Assembly (NCBI RefSeq): GCF_900107235.1
Contig: NZ_FNPF01000002.1
Coordinates: forward strand, 186,001-250,000
Direction of reading: 5' to 3'
Source of the DNA: Citreimonas salinaria
GTDB taxonomy: Bacteria; Pseudomonadota; Alphaproteobacteria; Rhodobacterales; Rhodobacteraceae
Length of the DNA stretch: 64,000 nucleotides
Shown here: in pieces, positions 9,961 to 18,270 of the stretch
How the letters are laid out: every line of letters begins with the position of its first letter
Position numbering within the stretch: position 1 is the stretch's first letter
Notes under the pieces: model-generated
What the model saw: only the letters and a program-made list of their open reading frames with translations
Database searches by the model: none
What the model was told of the DNA's origin: nothing
Made by a program: the position numbers and the translations under genes

Positions 9961-10448
9961 TCCGCGCCGCCGGTCCCGGCCTCGTACCGGCCCGACTTGC
10001 CGCCATCCTTCAGAATGACGCGAATGCCTTCGATCTGCATGTCCTTGTCGACCGCCTTGACCATGTCGTAGACCGTCAGCGCCGCGATGGACACGGCCGT
10101 CAGGGCCTCCATCTCGACCCCGGTCTGGCCGGTCGTCTTGACGGTCGCGACGATGCGGACGCCCGGCAGCTCTGGATCGGCCTGCAGTTCGAGGCCTACC
10201 TTGCTGAGCGGCAGCGGGTGGCACAGAGGGATCAGCTCGGCGGTTTTCTTGCACCCCATGATGCCAGCCAGCCGCGCCACGCCGATCACGTCACCCTTCT
10301 TGGCGGTCCCTTCGGTGATCAGATTCAAGGTGTCGAGCCGCATGACGATCCGGCCCTCGGCGCGCGCGATCCGGGCGGTGATGTCCTTGTCGGACACGTC
10401 GACCATGTGCGCGGCACCGGTTTCGTCGAAATGTGTCAATCCGCTCAT
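9957..10448 (-). CDS. moaC: Cyclic pyranopterin monophosphate synthase MoaC
   Basis: Second step of molybdenum cofactor synthesis: with MoaA it turns GTP into cyclic pyranopterin monophosphate. The 163-residue protein shows [11 protein letters not shown] near the N-terminus and the conserved [19 protein letters not shown] segment, whose lysines and histidine line the active site. It overlaps trpC upstream and moeA downstream by ATGA, so it is translationally coupled on both sides. No moaA, moaD or moaE is in the window. Confidence 0.97.
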   Translation of the reverse strand: MSGLTHFDETGAAHMVDVSDKDITARIARAEGRIVMRLDTLNLITEGTAKKGDVIGVARLAGIMGCKKTAELIPLCHPLPLSKVGLELQADPELPGVRIVATVKTTGQTGVEMEALTAVSIAALTVYDMVKAVDKDMQIEGIRVILKDGGKSGRYEAGTGGAE

Positions 10449-11248
10449 GCCGGCACCGGATTGTGCAGCAGCCTGCGGGTCGCCTGTTCGACGTCGGCCT
10501 GGCGCATCAGGCTTTCGCCGATCAGGAACGCGCGGGCGCCGTGGCGCGCCATGTCCGCCAGGTCTTCCGGCGTGCGCAGGCCGGATTCTGACACCAGGAG
10601 GCGATCGTCGGTCACGCCCTTGGCCAAGTCCCTCGTGACATCAAGAGTTGTCTCGAAGGTGTTGAGATCACGGTTGTTTATCCCGATCAGGGGCGAGCGG
10701 AGGCGTAGCGCCCGATCAAGTTCCGCCCGGTCGTGGACCTCGATTAGCGCATCCATGCCCCAGTCCTGCGCACAGGACTCGAGTTCGGCCGCCTGGCCGT
10801 CCGATACACTGGCCATGATGATAAGGATACAATCGGCTCCGAGCGCGCGCGCCTCCGGCACCTGGTAGGGGTCGTACATGAAATCTTTGCGCAGCGCGGG
10901 CAACGAGGTGGCGTCGCGGGCGGCGCGCAGGAATGCCTTGTCGCCCTGGAAGGATGGGCCATCGGTGAGCACGGAGAGGCATGCGGCGCCGCCGGTCTCG
11001 TACGCGCGGGCGAGGGTGGTAGGGTCGAAATCGGCACGGATCAGCCCCTTGGACGGCGACGCCTTCTTGATCTCGGCGATCAGACCGTAGCCCGTGCGGG
11101 TTGCCTCGCGCAGCGCCTGGGCAAAGCCGCGAACCGGCCCTGTCCGCTTCGCCTCGGCCTCGACCTCGGCCAGCGGGCGCTCGGCTTTCGCGGCGGCGAT
11201 TTCGTCCAGCTTGTAGGCCTTGATCTTCTCGAGGATGGTCGCTGTCAT
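10445..11248 (-). CDS. trpC: Indole-3-glycerol-phosphate synthase
   Basis: Fourth step of tryptophan synthesis: ring closure of carboxyphenylamino-deoxyribulose phosphate to indoleglycerol phosphate. The 267-residue TIM barrel shows [30 protein letters not shown] (catalytic lysine region), [11 protein letters not shown] and [10 protein letters not shown]. It is a stand-alone TrpC, not fused to TrpF. Its start overlaps the ung stop and its stop overlaps the moaC start (ATGA on both sides). Confidence 0.97.
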   Translation of the reverse strand: MTATILEKIKAYKLDEIAAAKAERPLAEVEAEAKRTGPVRGFAQALREATRTGYGLIAEIKKASPSKGLIRADFDPTTLARAYETGGAACLSVLTDGPSFQGDKAFLRAARDATSLPALRKDFMYDPYQVPEARALGADCILIIMASVSDGQAAELESCAQDWGMDALIEVHDRAELDRALRLRSPLIGINNRDLNTFETTLDVTRDLAKGVTDDRLLVSESGLRTPEDLADMARHGARAFLIGESLMRQADVEQATRRLLHNPVPA

Positions 11249-11922
11249 TGCCCCGTCCAGTCGATTGGCGTCTCTCCTCTGGCTTTAAGCCAGTCATTGA
11301 CGCGGGAAAAGGGGCGAGACCCGAAAAACCCCCGACGCGCCGAGAGCGGTGAGGGGTGCGCGCTTTGCAGGATGAGGTGGTCTTGGCCGGAGATGTGGCG
11401 GCCGTGGGCCTGCGCGGGCCGGCCCCACAGCACGAAGGCGCGCGGCCGGTCCGACAATGTTCGCAGGATTTCGGCCGTCAGCGGCTCCCAGCCCAGCCGC
11501 GCGTGTCCTCCTGCCATGCCCGCCGGGACCGTCAACGCGGTGTTCAGCAGCAGCACGCCCTGGTCGGCCCAGTGCCGCAGGTCCCCATTTCGCGGCCGCG
11601 AGCCAAGATCGTTCTCCATTTCCGTGAACACGTTGACGAGCGAGCGGGGCGGAGCCACGCTGGGCTCGACTGAGAAGGCGTGCCCGTGGGCGTGGCCCGG
11701 CGTGGGGTAGGGATCTTGCCCAAGGATCACGACCCGAACGCTATCCGGCGCATTGCGCGCCAGCGCATCGAAGACCTGGTGCGCGGGCGGGAGGACGGGG
11801 CGGGTCTCGGCCTTCAGCAGGCGGCACACTTTGTACCAATCCCGCTCGAAGAAGGACAGGTGCCGCCATGCGTCGGGCGGTATGGGGCCGGCCTCAGCCG
11901 GATCGTCCGATGGTCCGGCCAT
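11245..11922 (-). CDS. ung: Uracil-DNA glycosylase, family 1
   Basis: Removes uracil from DNA as the first step of base-excision repair. The 225-residue protein has the water-activating motif [17 protein letters not shown] (Asp70), LLLNTALTV, and the uracil-contact/minor-groove loop [13 protein letters not shown] (His189). The N-terminal segment ([12 protein letters not shown]) is slightly unusual compared with E. coli Ung but the catalytic core is intact. It sits inside the tryptophan genes, overlapping trpD by one base (TGATG) and trpC by four (ATGA). Its expression is therefore tied to tryptophan biosynthesis genes in an operon that ends beside lexA. Confidence 0.95.
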   Translation of the reverse strand: MAGPSDDPAEAGPIPPDAWRHLSFFERDWYKVCRLLKAETRPVLPPAHQVFDALARNAPDSVRVVILGQDPYPTPGHAHGHAFSVEPSVAPPRSLVNVFTEMENDLGSRPRNGDLRHWADQGVLLLNTALTVPAGMAGGHARLGWEPLTAEILRTLSDRPRAFVLWGRPAQAHGRHISGQDHLILQSAHPSPLSARRGFFGSRPFSRVNDWLKARGETPIDWTGQ

Positions 11923-12941
11923 CAGGAGGTGCGCGTCGCCTGCGCCAGCGCCTCGACCTTGGCCTTCGCCGCGCCGCTGTCGATGCTTTCCCGGGCCAGC
12001 GCCACGCCGTGGGCCAGAACGTCGACCTTGTCCGCGACCACCAGGGCAGCGGCCGCGTTCAGAAGAACCGCGTCGCGGTAGGCCGAGTCCTCGCCTTCGA
12101 GCAAGGCGCGGAAGGCGGCGGCGTTCTGTTCCGGGGTGCCCCCCAGGATCGCCTCGAACGGGTGGACGGGCAGGCCGGCATCCTCGGGGTGGATCTCGGC
12201 CTCGCGGATCACGCCGTCTTCCTCGAGCGCGGCGACCCAGCTTGTGCCGGTGATCGTCAGTTCGTCGGTGCCGTCCGAGCCGTGCACCAGCCAGGCGCGC
12301 TCGGACCCCAGCGCCAGCAGAACCTCGGCCATCGGACGGATCAGGTCGCGGCTGAAGGCACCGGTCAACTGGCGCTTGACGCCCGCCGGGTTGGTCAATG
12401 GCCCCAGGATGTTGAAGATCGTCCGAGTGCCAAGCTCGCTCCGGACGGGCCCGACATGGGCCATCGCCGGGTGGTGCATCGGCGCCATCATGAAGGCGAT
12501 GCCGCAGGCGGCCAGCGCCCTTTCGACCTGCGCAGCACCGATCATCACGTCTAGGCCCATCTGCGCCAAGGCGTCGGCCGCGCCCGATCTGGACGACAGG
12601 TTGCGGTTGCCGTGCTTGGCGACCGGCACGCCCGCGCCCGCCACGACGAAGGCCGTCGCGGTCGAGATGTTGAGCGTGCCCTTGCCGTCGCCGCCGGTGC
12701 CGACGATGTCAATTGCCCCGATCGGGCCGCGCACGCGGTTGCACTTGGCGCGCATCACGGCCGCGGCGGCGGCGTATTCGTCGACCGTTTCGCCGCGCGT
12801 GCGCAAGGCCATCAGCAGGCCGCCGATCTGAGCGGGTGTCGCGCGCCCCTCGAAAAGGACGGTGAAGGCGGTTTCGGCCTCGGTGCGGGTCAGCGGGCGA
12901 TCGGCGGCAAGCCCGATCAGCGGCCTCAAGTCGTCGCTCAT
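11922..12941 (-). CDS. trpD: Anthranilate phosphoribosyltransferase
   Basis: Transfers phosphoribose from PRPP to anthranilate. The 339-residue protein has the PRPP-binding [14 protein letters not shown] loop, the [17 protein letters not shown] segment and the metal site region [10 protein letters not shown]. The start at [11 protein letters not shown] overlaps the trpG stop (ATGA). It is followed by ung rather than directly by trpC. Confidence 0.97.
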   Translation of the reverse strand: MSDDLRPLIGLAADRPLTRTEAETAFTVLFEGRATPAQIGGLLMALRTRGETVDEYAAAAAVMRAKCNRVRGPIGAIDIVGTGGDGKGTLNISTATAFVVAGAGVPVAKHGNRNLSSRSGAADALAQMGLDVMIGAAQVERALAACGIAFMMAPMHHPAMAHVGPVRSELGTRTIFNILGPLTNPAGVKRQLTGAFSRDLIRPMAEVLLALGSERAWLVHGSDGTDELTITGTSWVAALEEDGVIREAEIHPEDAGLPVHPFEAILGGTPEQNAAAFRALLEGEDSAYRDAVLLNAAAALVVADKVDVLAHGVALARESIDSGAAKAKVEALAQATRTS

Positions 12942-13531
12942 GCCGCGGCGTCTGTCAGCAGGCCGGCGAGCGACAGGAAATTGCCGACCAGCCTTCGGCC
13001 ATGGTCGGTCGCGATCGACTCGGGGTGGAATTGTACCCCGTGTATCGGCAGATCGCGGTGCTGCAGCCCCATGATCGTGCCATCTTCGAGCGTTGCGGTC
13101 ACGTCGAGACAAGCGGGCAGGTCGTCGCGTCGCACCACCAGGCTGTGATAGCGCGTGGCCGAAAACGGCGAAGGCAGGCCGGCGAACACGCCCGTGCCGT
13201 CGTGGTGAATAGCGCCCGCCTTGCCATGCACGATCTCGTCGTGGCGCACCACCGTTCCACCGAACGCCTGCCCGATCGTCTGGTGCCCAAGGCACACGCC
13301 CATGAGGGGTGTGCCCGTTTCGGCCGCGGCACGGACCAGATCCAGGCATATCCCGGCGCGGTCAGGGTCGCAGGGGCCGGGGCTGAGCACGATGCCCGCC
13401 GGGCGCATCGCCATGGCATCGTCGACCGAGATCGCGTCGTTGCGGCGCACGACGACCTCGGTACCTGCCGATCCGATCAGGTGCACCAGATTGTACGTGA
13501 AGCTGTCGTAGTTATCGATCAGAAGAAGCAT
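12938..13531 (-). CDS. trpG: Anthranilate synthase component II (glutamine amidotransferase)
   Basis: Supplies ammonia from glutamine to TrpE for anthranilate formation, and may also serve p-aminobenzoate synthesis. The 197-residue class I amidotransferase has the nucleophile Cys80 in [10 protein letters not shown] and His169/Glu171 in QFHPES. It starts the tryptophan block; trpE is not adjacent and must lie elsewhere. The upstream 180 bases are shared with the divergent polysaccharide deacetylase gene and no leader peptide rich in tryptophan codons was seen. Confidence 0.95.
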   Translation of the reverse strand: MLLLIDNYDSFTYNLVHLIGSAGTEVVVRRNDAISVDDAMAMRPAGIVLSPGPCDPDRAGICLDLVRAAAETGTPLMGVCLGHQTIGQAFGGTVVRHDEIVHGKAGAIHHDGTGVFAGLPSPFSATRYHSLVVRRDDLPACLDVTATLEDGTIMGLQHRDLPIHGVQFHPESIATDHGRRLVGNFLSLAGLLTDAAA

Positions 13532-13710
13532 GCAAAAACCGCTGTCTCAGGGCTGGCGGTGGTTCGTTCCGCCGAGGTATACATGCGCAGGCGGGCGCAG
13601 ACACGTCAAGGCCGGGGCCTCGGACGCTGAACGTGCCCCGGCGGCTGGCTGGCGCCAATGTGGTACAATTCGGCCATGACGCAAATGCAGGCCATCGATA
13701 CGGGGGCAGA

Positions 13711-15309
13711 ATGGCACGCGGAGTCATCGCAGGCTTGATTGGTGGAGGGGCAACCGCAGTGCTGGCGGCGGGCGCGGTGTCGCTGGCGGTGGGCATGCCG
13801 GAGCACGCAATGCTCCGGCTTCCAGAGAGCGACGCTGACGGATTCGTGCAATCTGTCGCGCAGGACGATGCCACAAATCCCGAACCTGCCCGGATCGCGC
13901 CGCAGGCCGAGCGTCGCCCGGCCGATGGCCCCGATGCCGGCGATACGCCCGCGCCCTCTGGAGGGGCGGCTGCGGGTGGCGGCGCTTCCAGCGACGATGC
14001 CTCCGGATTAGAGGGCAGCGGCGAGAACGAAACTGCGCGGGCCTCGCGCCGCGATCCCGACCGGCCGGGGCGCAAACCGCCAGCGGATACCAGAGTCGGG
14101 CCGCTGGCCCCGCCGAACGCTGCGCTCTCCGCACCTGACCTGGGCAATCGGGATGCAGCGACCGAGACGCGGCCGCCGGCCATGCCGCGGGCCGATACCG
14201 CTCCCTCGATATTGCCGAAAGCCCCGGCAGACGCATCACTGGCACCACCGACGAGCGTGGCGACGGATGACGGACCCGAGATGCCCCGCGCTCAGGCAGA
14301 GGTCCCCGGTTTCATGACGGTCGAGCCGGACACGGCTCCCGCCCAGCCGCCGTCGCCACCGCTTCCCGCGGTCGGAAGCCCATTGACGGAGCAGGCGGAA
14401 CCCTTGCGGCAGGAACCATCGAACGAAGATGCCGCGACTGAACTGCGGGACGACACCGCGGTGCCGCCCCAACTCGCCGAGGGCGAAACCGTCTCGCCAC
14501 CGGCGGATGACAGGCCGACGATCGGCGAGCCGGCCAAGGTGCTGGCCGACCGGGATGGGTCGACAGCGGAATCGCGGCTTTTCGGGATCGATGTGAAACC
14601 AGCCGAAGCCGCCACAAGCGACGATGAATCGCCTCTGCAAGATTATGCCGCGGATGTCGATGTCGCCGACGATCTGCCACGACTGGCGGTGGTGCTGATC
14701 GACGACGGACGCGGACCGCTGGGTCCCGACGCGTTGCAGGCCTTTCCTTTCCCTGTCAGCTTCGCCATCGATCCGTCGCACCCAGATGCAGCGCAGGCGG
14801 CGCAGGAGTATCGCAAGCTCGGCTATGAGGTTCTGACGATCGCCGCATTGCCAGCCGACGCGTCACCCCGGGATGTGGAGGTAAGCTTGGCCGGGGCTCT
14901 CGACGCCGTGCCGCAGGCCGTCGCGGTCCTAGAGGCACCCGGCGGTGGCCTGCAAGGCGGCTCCGAGGTGGCGCAACAGGTTGCGAGCTTCCTGTCGGCG
15001 AGCGGGCATGGCTTGATCGCGGTACCGAACGGGCTAAACACCGCGCAGCAGATTGCCACACGCGACGGAGTGCCGTCGGCGACCTTGTTTCGCGATTTCG
15101 ACAGCGAAGGGCAGGATGCCCGGGTGATCCGGCGCTTTCTGGACCAAGGCGCGTTTCGCGCCCGGCAAGAGGGGGCCGTGGTCATGCTGGGACGGTTGCG
15201 TGCCGATACAATTTCTGCGCTGGTCCTCTGGGGGTTGCAGGATCGGGCACAATCCGTGGCACTCGTGCCGGTTTCGGTGGTGCTTCAGGAAGCGCAAACG
15301 GCGCGGTGA
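13711..15309 (+). CDS. Divergent polysaccharide deacetylase family protein (YibQ-like)
   Basis: A 532-residue protein with an N-terminal hydrophobic segment (GVIAGLIGGGATAVLAAGAVSLAVG, about residues 4-28) that should anchor or export it, a Pro/Ala/Glu-rich linker of about 300 residues with no fold visible, and a C-terminal divergent polysaccharide deacetylase domain (about 322-525, beginning LPRLAVVLIDDGRGPLGPDAL). The DDG start of the NodB-like fold and FRDFDSEGQDA are visible. Function is not established for the family; a periplasmic role at the cell wall is inference. Start taken at MARGVIAGL with a GGGGGCAG site; an upstream ATG would add 26 residues without a signal-like start. In relatives it often lies near ctpA; here it stands alone. 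Confidence 0.8.
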   Translation: MARGVIAGLIGGGATAVLAAGAVSLAVGMPEHAMLRLPESDADGFVQSVAQDDATNPEPARIAPQAERRPADGPDAGDTPAPSGGAAAGGGASSDDASGLEGSGENETARASRRDPDRPGRKPPADTRVGPLAPPNAALSAPDLGNRDAATETRPPAMPRADTAPSILPKAPADASLAPPTSVATDDGPEMPRAQAEVPGFMTVEPDTAPAQPPSPPLPAVGSPLTEQAEPLRQEPSNEDAATELRDDTAVPPQLAEGETVSPPADDRPTIGEPAKVLADRDGSTAESRLFGIDVKPAEAATSDDESPLQDYAADVDVADDLPRLAVVLIDDGRGPLGPDALQAFPFPVSFAIDPSHPDAAQAAQEYRKLGYEVLTIAALPADASPRDVEVSLAGALDAVPQAVAVLEAPGGGLQGGSEVAQQVASFLSASGHGLIAVPNGLNTAQQIATRDGVPSATLFRDFDSEGQDARVIRRFLDQGAFRARQEGAVVMLGRLRADTISALVLWGLQDRAQSVALVPVSVVLQEAQTAR

Positions 15310-15975
15310 CTAGTCCTGCGACGCCCACTGTTCCAGCGTAGTCGCGAGCTCACCATAGCCGGTCTTTCGTCGCTCGAACCGCAGGCCGAGACGTTGCGCG
15401 TGGTCCGCTGCCTGCTGCGTGAGAGCGGGATCCTCGCTCTGGGCGAGGTAGACGAGCGCCTCGTAATGCCCGAAATAGGCATCATGCAACTCCGGATGAC
15501 GGTCCAGCCCAAGCGGGCGCCAGACGAAGGCATCGAACTGGCGAACGAGGAAATCGGTGAGGTAGAAGGCTGTCATTTCGTCGCGTTCGATGAAGCTGTC
15601 GACTCCTTCAAAAAACGCGTAACAATGCGGGGCCCGTATCATCTCGACGCCCAGCCTGTCGCACAGCCGCTGTAGCGCACCGCCTGTGCCGCAATCCGCG
15701 TAGACGACGCAAACCCTGTCGTATTCGGAGCTGTTCCTTGTCACCACGGCGTGCACGGCGTCAGGGATACGGTCCGGGCGATTGTGCAGGATGGCAGGAA
15801 GGCACGCGAGATCGAGATGATCCCACCCATTGATGCGCTTCAGGTGCAGGATCTCGTGCGCCAAGGCACCGCAGGCGACCAGCAGGACGCGGCCGCCGCC
15901 CTCGAGTGGACTCACGCCATCCGCGTCAGGGGTCACGACGTCTGCGCGGTCCGGATCAGGGATGGCTGTCGTCAT
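15310..15975 (-). CDS. DUF1638 domain-containing protein
   Basis: A 221-residue soluble protein of the DUF1638 family, whose biochemical function I do not know. Conserved-looking features include VLLVACGALAHEIL near the N-terminus, the metal- or cofactor-like YADCGTGGAL (single Cys), APHCYAFFEG and RDEMTAFYLTDFLVRQFD. The family is found beside corrinoid methyltransferase genes in both methanogens and alphaproteobacteria, and here it lies in the corrinoid gene block, so a role in corrinoid or methylamine metabolism is a reasonable inference. Its start lies inside the end of an upstream 57-codon gene (20-base overlap), pointing to translational coupling; its own ribosome site is weak. The stop abuts the stop of the convergent deacetylase gene. 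Confidence 0.85.
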   Translation of the reverse strand: MTTAIPDPDRADVVTPDADGVSPLEGGGRVLLVACGALAHEILHLKRINGWDHLDLACLPAILHNRPDRIPDAVHAVVTRNSSEYDRVCVVYADCGTGGALQRLCDRLGVEMIRAPHCYAFFEGVDSFIERDEMTAFYLTDFLVRQFDAFVWRPLGLDRHPELHDAYFGHYEALVYLAQSEDPALTQQAADHAQRLGLRFERRKTGYGELATTLEQWASQD

Positions 15976-16129
15976 GCCCGACGGGCGCCATCGCCCAACG
16001 GGCTGCCAAAGCCAAGCATAGCAGCACCGCGACGACCGCCGCGACGCCCCAAGTGGACAGGGCCCAGATCGTCAGGGCAACCGCGACGAGCGCGGCAAGG
16101 ATCAGAAGCGCGATTGATGTGACAGGCAT
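15956..16129 (-). CDS. Small two-helix membrane protein, 57 residues
   Basis: An ATG with a very strong ribosome site (GGAAGGAGGG, 4 bases spacer) opens a 57-residue frame. The product begins MPVTSIALLILAALVAVALT, continues with a second hydrophobic helix (STWGVAAVVAVLLCLALAA) and ends in a short polar tail (APVGHDDSHP). Two closely spaced membrane helices with few charges suggest an inner-membrane hairpin. Its last 20 bases overlap the DUF1638 start, so it is probably co-translated with that protein and co-transcribed from the corrinoid gene, 125 bases upstream. No family recognised. The ribosome site and the overlap are the main support. Confidence 0.7.
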   Translation of the reverse strand: MPVTSIALLILAALVAVALTIWALSTWGVAAVVAVLLCLALAARWAMAPVGHDDSHP

Positions 16130-16254
16130 GCGACCCTCCTTCCGCTCTCAATATGGGTCAGTTTCGGGTAAAGAAAAAGGTGCAGCGGCCTGACTGTCTC
16201 AGCGGACCGACACAATGCCGTGCGTCGGCGCCCGTCGTCGCCGATGGCTGCCGG

Positions 16255-16956
16255 TTACCCGGCGCTCATCCTGTTGTGCTTGCGCGCGACAAGAAGCTTC
16301 GCGGTTTCCACCGCCACAGCGGCATCGCGACAATAGGCGTCCGCACCGATGGCTTTACCGAATTCCTCGTTCAGCGGCGCTCCGCCGACCAGAACAATAT
16401 AATCGTCGCGAATGCCCTGCTCGATCATCGTATCGATCACGACCTTCATGTACGGCATCGTTGTGGTCAGAAGCGCCGACATGCCGACGATGTCTGCCTC
16501 TTCGGCCTTCGCGGTGTCTATGTAGTTCTCGACCGGATTGTTGATGCCCAAGTCGACCACTTCGAAGCCCGCTCCCTCCATCATCATCGAGACAAGATTC
16601 TTGCCGATGTCGTGGATGTCGCCCTTGACCGTGCCAATCACCATCTTGCCCATCTTCGGCGCGCCGGTTTCGACCAGCAGCGGCTTGAGGATGGCCATTC
16701 CGCCCTTCATGGCGTTTGCCGCCAGCAGAACCTCGGGAACGAAAAGGATTCCGTCGCGGAAGTCGTTGCCGACGATGGTCATGCCCCCGACCAGCGCCTT
16801 CGTCAGGATATCGTAAGGCTCCCATCCGCGTTCGAGCAGGATGTTCACGGCCTCCTCGATCTCGGGCTTGAGCCCGTCGTAGAGATCGTCGAACATCTGC
16901 TGGACAAGCTCGTCGTCGTCGAGTTCTGAGAGGATCAGGTCGTCTTCTTCGGCCAT
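16255..16956 (-). CDS. B12-binding corrinoid protein (MetH cap/cobalamin module, MtbC-like)
   Basis: Cytoplasmic carrier that holds a corrinoid and shuttles methyl groups between methyltransferases. The 233-residue protein consists of a helical cap domain (about 10-95) and a Rossmann-type cobalamin domain with the full base-off/His-on signature: DIHDIG (Asp113, His115, Gly118), SAL (Ser160, Leu162) and VGGAP (Gly191-Gly192). The start has a good GAAAGGAAG site. In Rhodobacteraceae such proteins with a separate homocysteine methyltransferase are known, as I recall from genetic work in Phaeobacter inhibens, as parts of a split methionine synthase; the bmt gene lies 1.3 kb away here. The same architecture also serves methylamine methyltransferases, so the partner needs testing. 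Confidence 0.93.
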   Translation of the reverse strand: MAEEDDLILSELDDDELVQQMFDDLYDGLKPEIEEAVNILLERGWEPYDILTKALVGGMTIVGNDFRDGILFVPEVLLAANAMKGGMAILKPLLVETGAPKMGKMVIGTVKGDIHDIGKNLVSMMMEGAGFEVVDLGINNPVENYIDTAKAEEADIVGMSALLTTTMPYMKVVIDTMIEQGIRDDYIVLVGGAPLNEEFGKAIGADAYCRDAAVAVETAKLLVARKHNRMSAG

Positions 16957-17011
16957 TCGATGCTTCCTTTCGGGTCACGCGCGACGCGCGCCTGCGCTGA
17001 CTGGGACAGTT

Positions 17012-17026
17012 GTGCGTTTCACGCAC
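17012..17026. promoter_or_regulatory. Perfect palindrome between the corrinoid protein and radical SAM genes
   Basis: GTGCGT-TTC-ACGCAC, two 6-base arms around 3 bases, lies 55 bases upstream of the corrinoid protein start and 104 bases upstream of the chosen start of the divergent radical SAM gene. It could be an operator read by a dimeric regulator for both genes. No known motif was matched. Confidence 0.4.
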
Positions 17027-17129
17027 CGCTCACTTGGCAAATTGCGACATACGCGGTTGCCGGACCGACGTCAGAGTTCCCGAAATTCGCCGCATTGCAA
17101 ATGTTCTCATTGTGTTCCATCCTTCCGGC

Positions 17130-18254
17130 ATGGCAACCACCGTCACTCCCGGCGACCCGGAGCGGGTCAGGCCCGTCGATCCGCAGCAGATCGATCCGGC
17201 CCGTCGCAAGGGACGAGGCGCCACCACGCGCCTTACCGGACGCTTCGAACGTCTGTGCCCGGTCGCCGAACCCGATGGCTGGGATATCCCCGAGGAAGCG
17301 CTGCCCGTGCGCACCGAGGTATCGTTGGAGCGCCCGCGCTCGGTCATCAATTACATCCGGTCCCCGGACCTGCCCTTCGACCGGACACTCAATCCCTATC
17401 GAGGGTGCGAGCATGGGTGCATTTACTGCTTCGCGCGGCCCACGCACGCATGGCTGGGCCTGTCGCCAGGTCTGGATTTCGAGACCCGGCTGATCGCCCG
17501 CCCCGACGCGCCCGCCGTGCTCGAGGCGGAACTGCGCCGGCCGGGCTACCGCGCGGCGCCCATCGCGATCGGTACGAACACAGATCCTTACCAACCGATC
17601 GAGCGCGACCACGGCATCATGCGCGCCTGCCTCGAGGTTCTGCGCGATTTCCGGCACCCGGTCGCCGTCACCACCAAGGGCGCGCTGGTCGAGCGTGACG
17701 TCGACATTCTGGCCGAGATGGCGCGGCACGGACTGGCGCGGGTCGGCATTTCGATCACTACGCTGGACGCCGGCCTGTCTCGCCGGATGGAGCCGCGCGC
17801 GCCGCGGCCCGAGCGGCGTCTGGCGACGATCCGCGCCTTGACGGCCGCCGGCATTCCGGTGCGGGTGATGATCTCGCCCGTCGTGCCCGGTCTTACCGAC
17901 CCCGAGGTCGAGCGCATCCTGGACGCCGGCCGCGAGGCCGGCGCCGAAGCCGCAAGCTTGATCATGTTGCGCCTGCCGCTCGAAGTCTCGCAGCTTTGGC
18001 AGGACTGGCTGGCCGAGCATTATCCCGATCGTGCCGCACGGATCATGGGGCACCTGCGCGCCATGCACGGCGGACAGGATTATTCGCCTCAATGGCACAG
18101 GCGCATGCGGGGCGAGGGCGCCTATGCAGAGATCATCAAGCAGCGCTTCGATCGCGCGGTGCGGGCGCTTGCCATGAATCGCGCCACGGCGCCTCTGCGG
18201 TGCGACCTGTTCGCGCCACCGCTCCGCGCAGGTGATCAGATGTCGCTGTTCTGA
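17130..18254 (+). CDS. PA0069-family radical SAM protein
   Basis: A 374-residue radical SAM enzyme of the PA0069/SplB-like group, of unknown reaction. The [4Fe-4S] cluster cysteines are Cys93, Cys97 and Cys100 in YRGCEHGCIYCFARPTH (CX3CX2C, as is standard). Downstream are AIGTNTDPYQPIE and VRVMISPVVPGLTD, typical of the group. Start taken at MATTVTPGDP; upstream in-frame codons lie in the promoter region. It is divergent from the corrinoid protein and convergent with bmt (16 bases between stops). Its place between these two suggests a link to cofactor or methyl metabolism, but this is context only. Confidence 0.9.
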   Translation: MATTVTPGDPERVRPVDPQQIDPARRKGRGATTRLTGRFERLCPVAEPDGWDIPEEALPVRTEVSLERPRSVINYIRSPDLPFDRTLNPYRGCEHGCIYCFARPTHAWLGLSPGLDFETRLIARPDAPAVLEAELRRPGYRAAPIAIGTNTDPYQPIERDHGIMRACLEVLRDFRHPVAVTTKGALVERDVDILAEMARHGLARVGISITTLDAGLSRRMEPRAPRPERRLATIRALTAAGIPVRVMISPVVPGLTDPEVERILDAGREAGAEAASLIMLRLPLEVSQLWQDWLAEHYPDRAARIMGHLRAMHGGQDYSPQWHRRMRGEGAYAEIIKQRFDRAVRALAMNRATAPLRCDLFAPPLRAGDQMSLF

Positions 18255-18270
18255 CATTGGCGAACGCGGG

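Noticed and set aside
13532..13710. Tryptophan attenuator before trpG
   Set aside because: No short frame with tandem Trp codons and no terminator/antiterminator pair was seen. A TTGACG hexamer exists on the minus strand but its best -10 is 22 bases away.
16957..17129. Cobalamin riboswitch upstream of the corrinoid protein
   Set aside because: No B12 box could be recognised; only a short palindrome is present.
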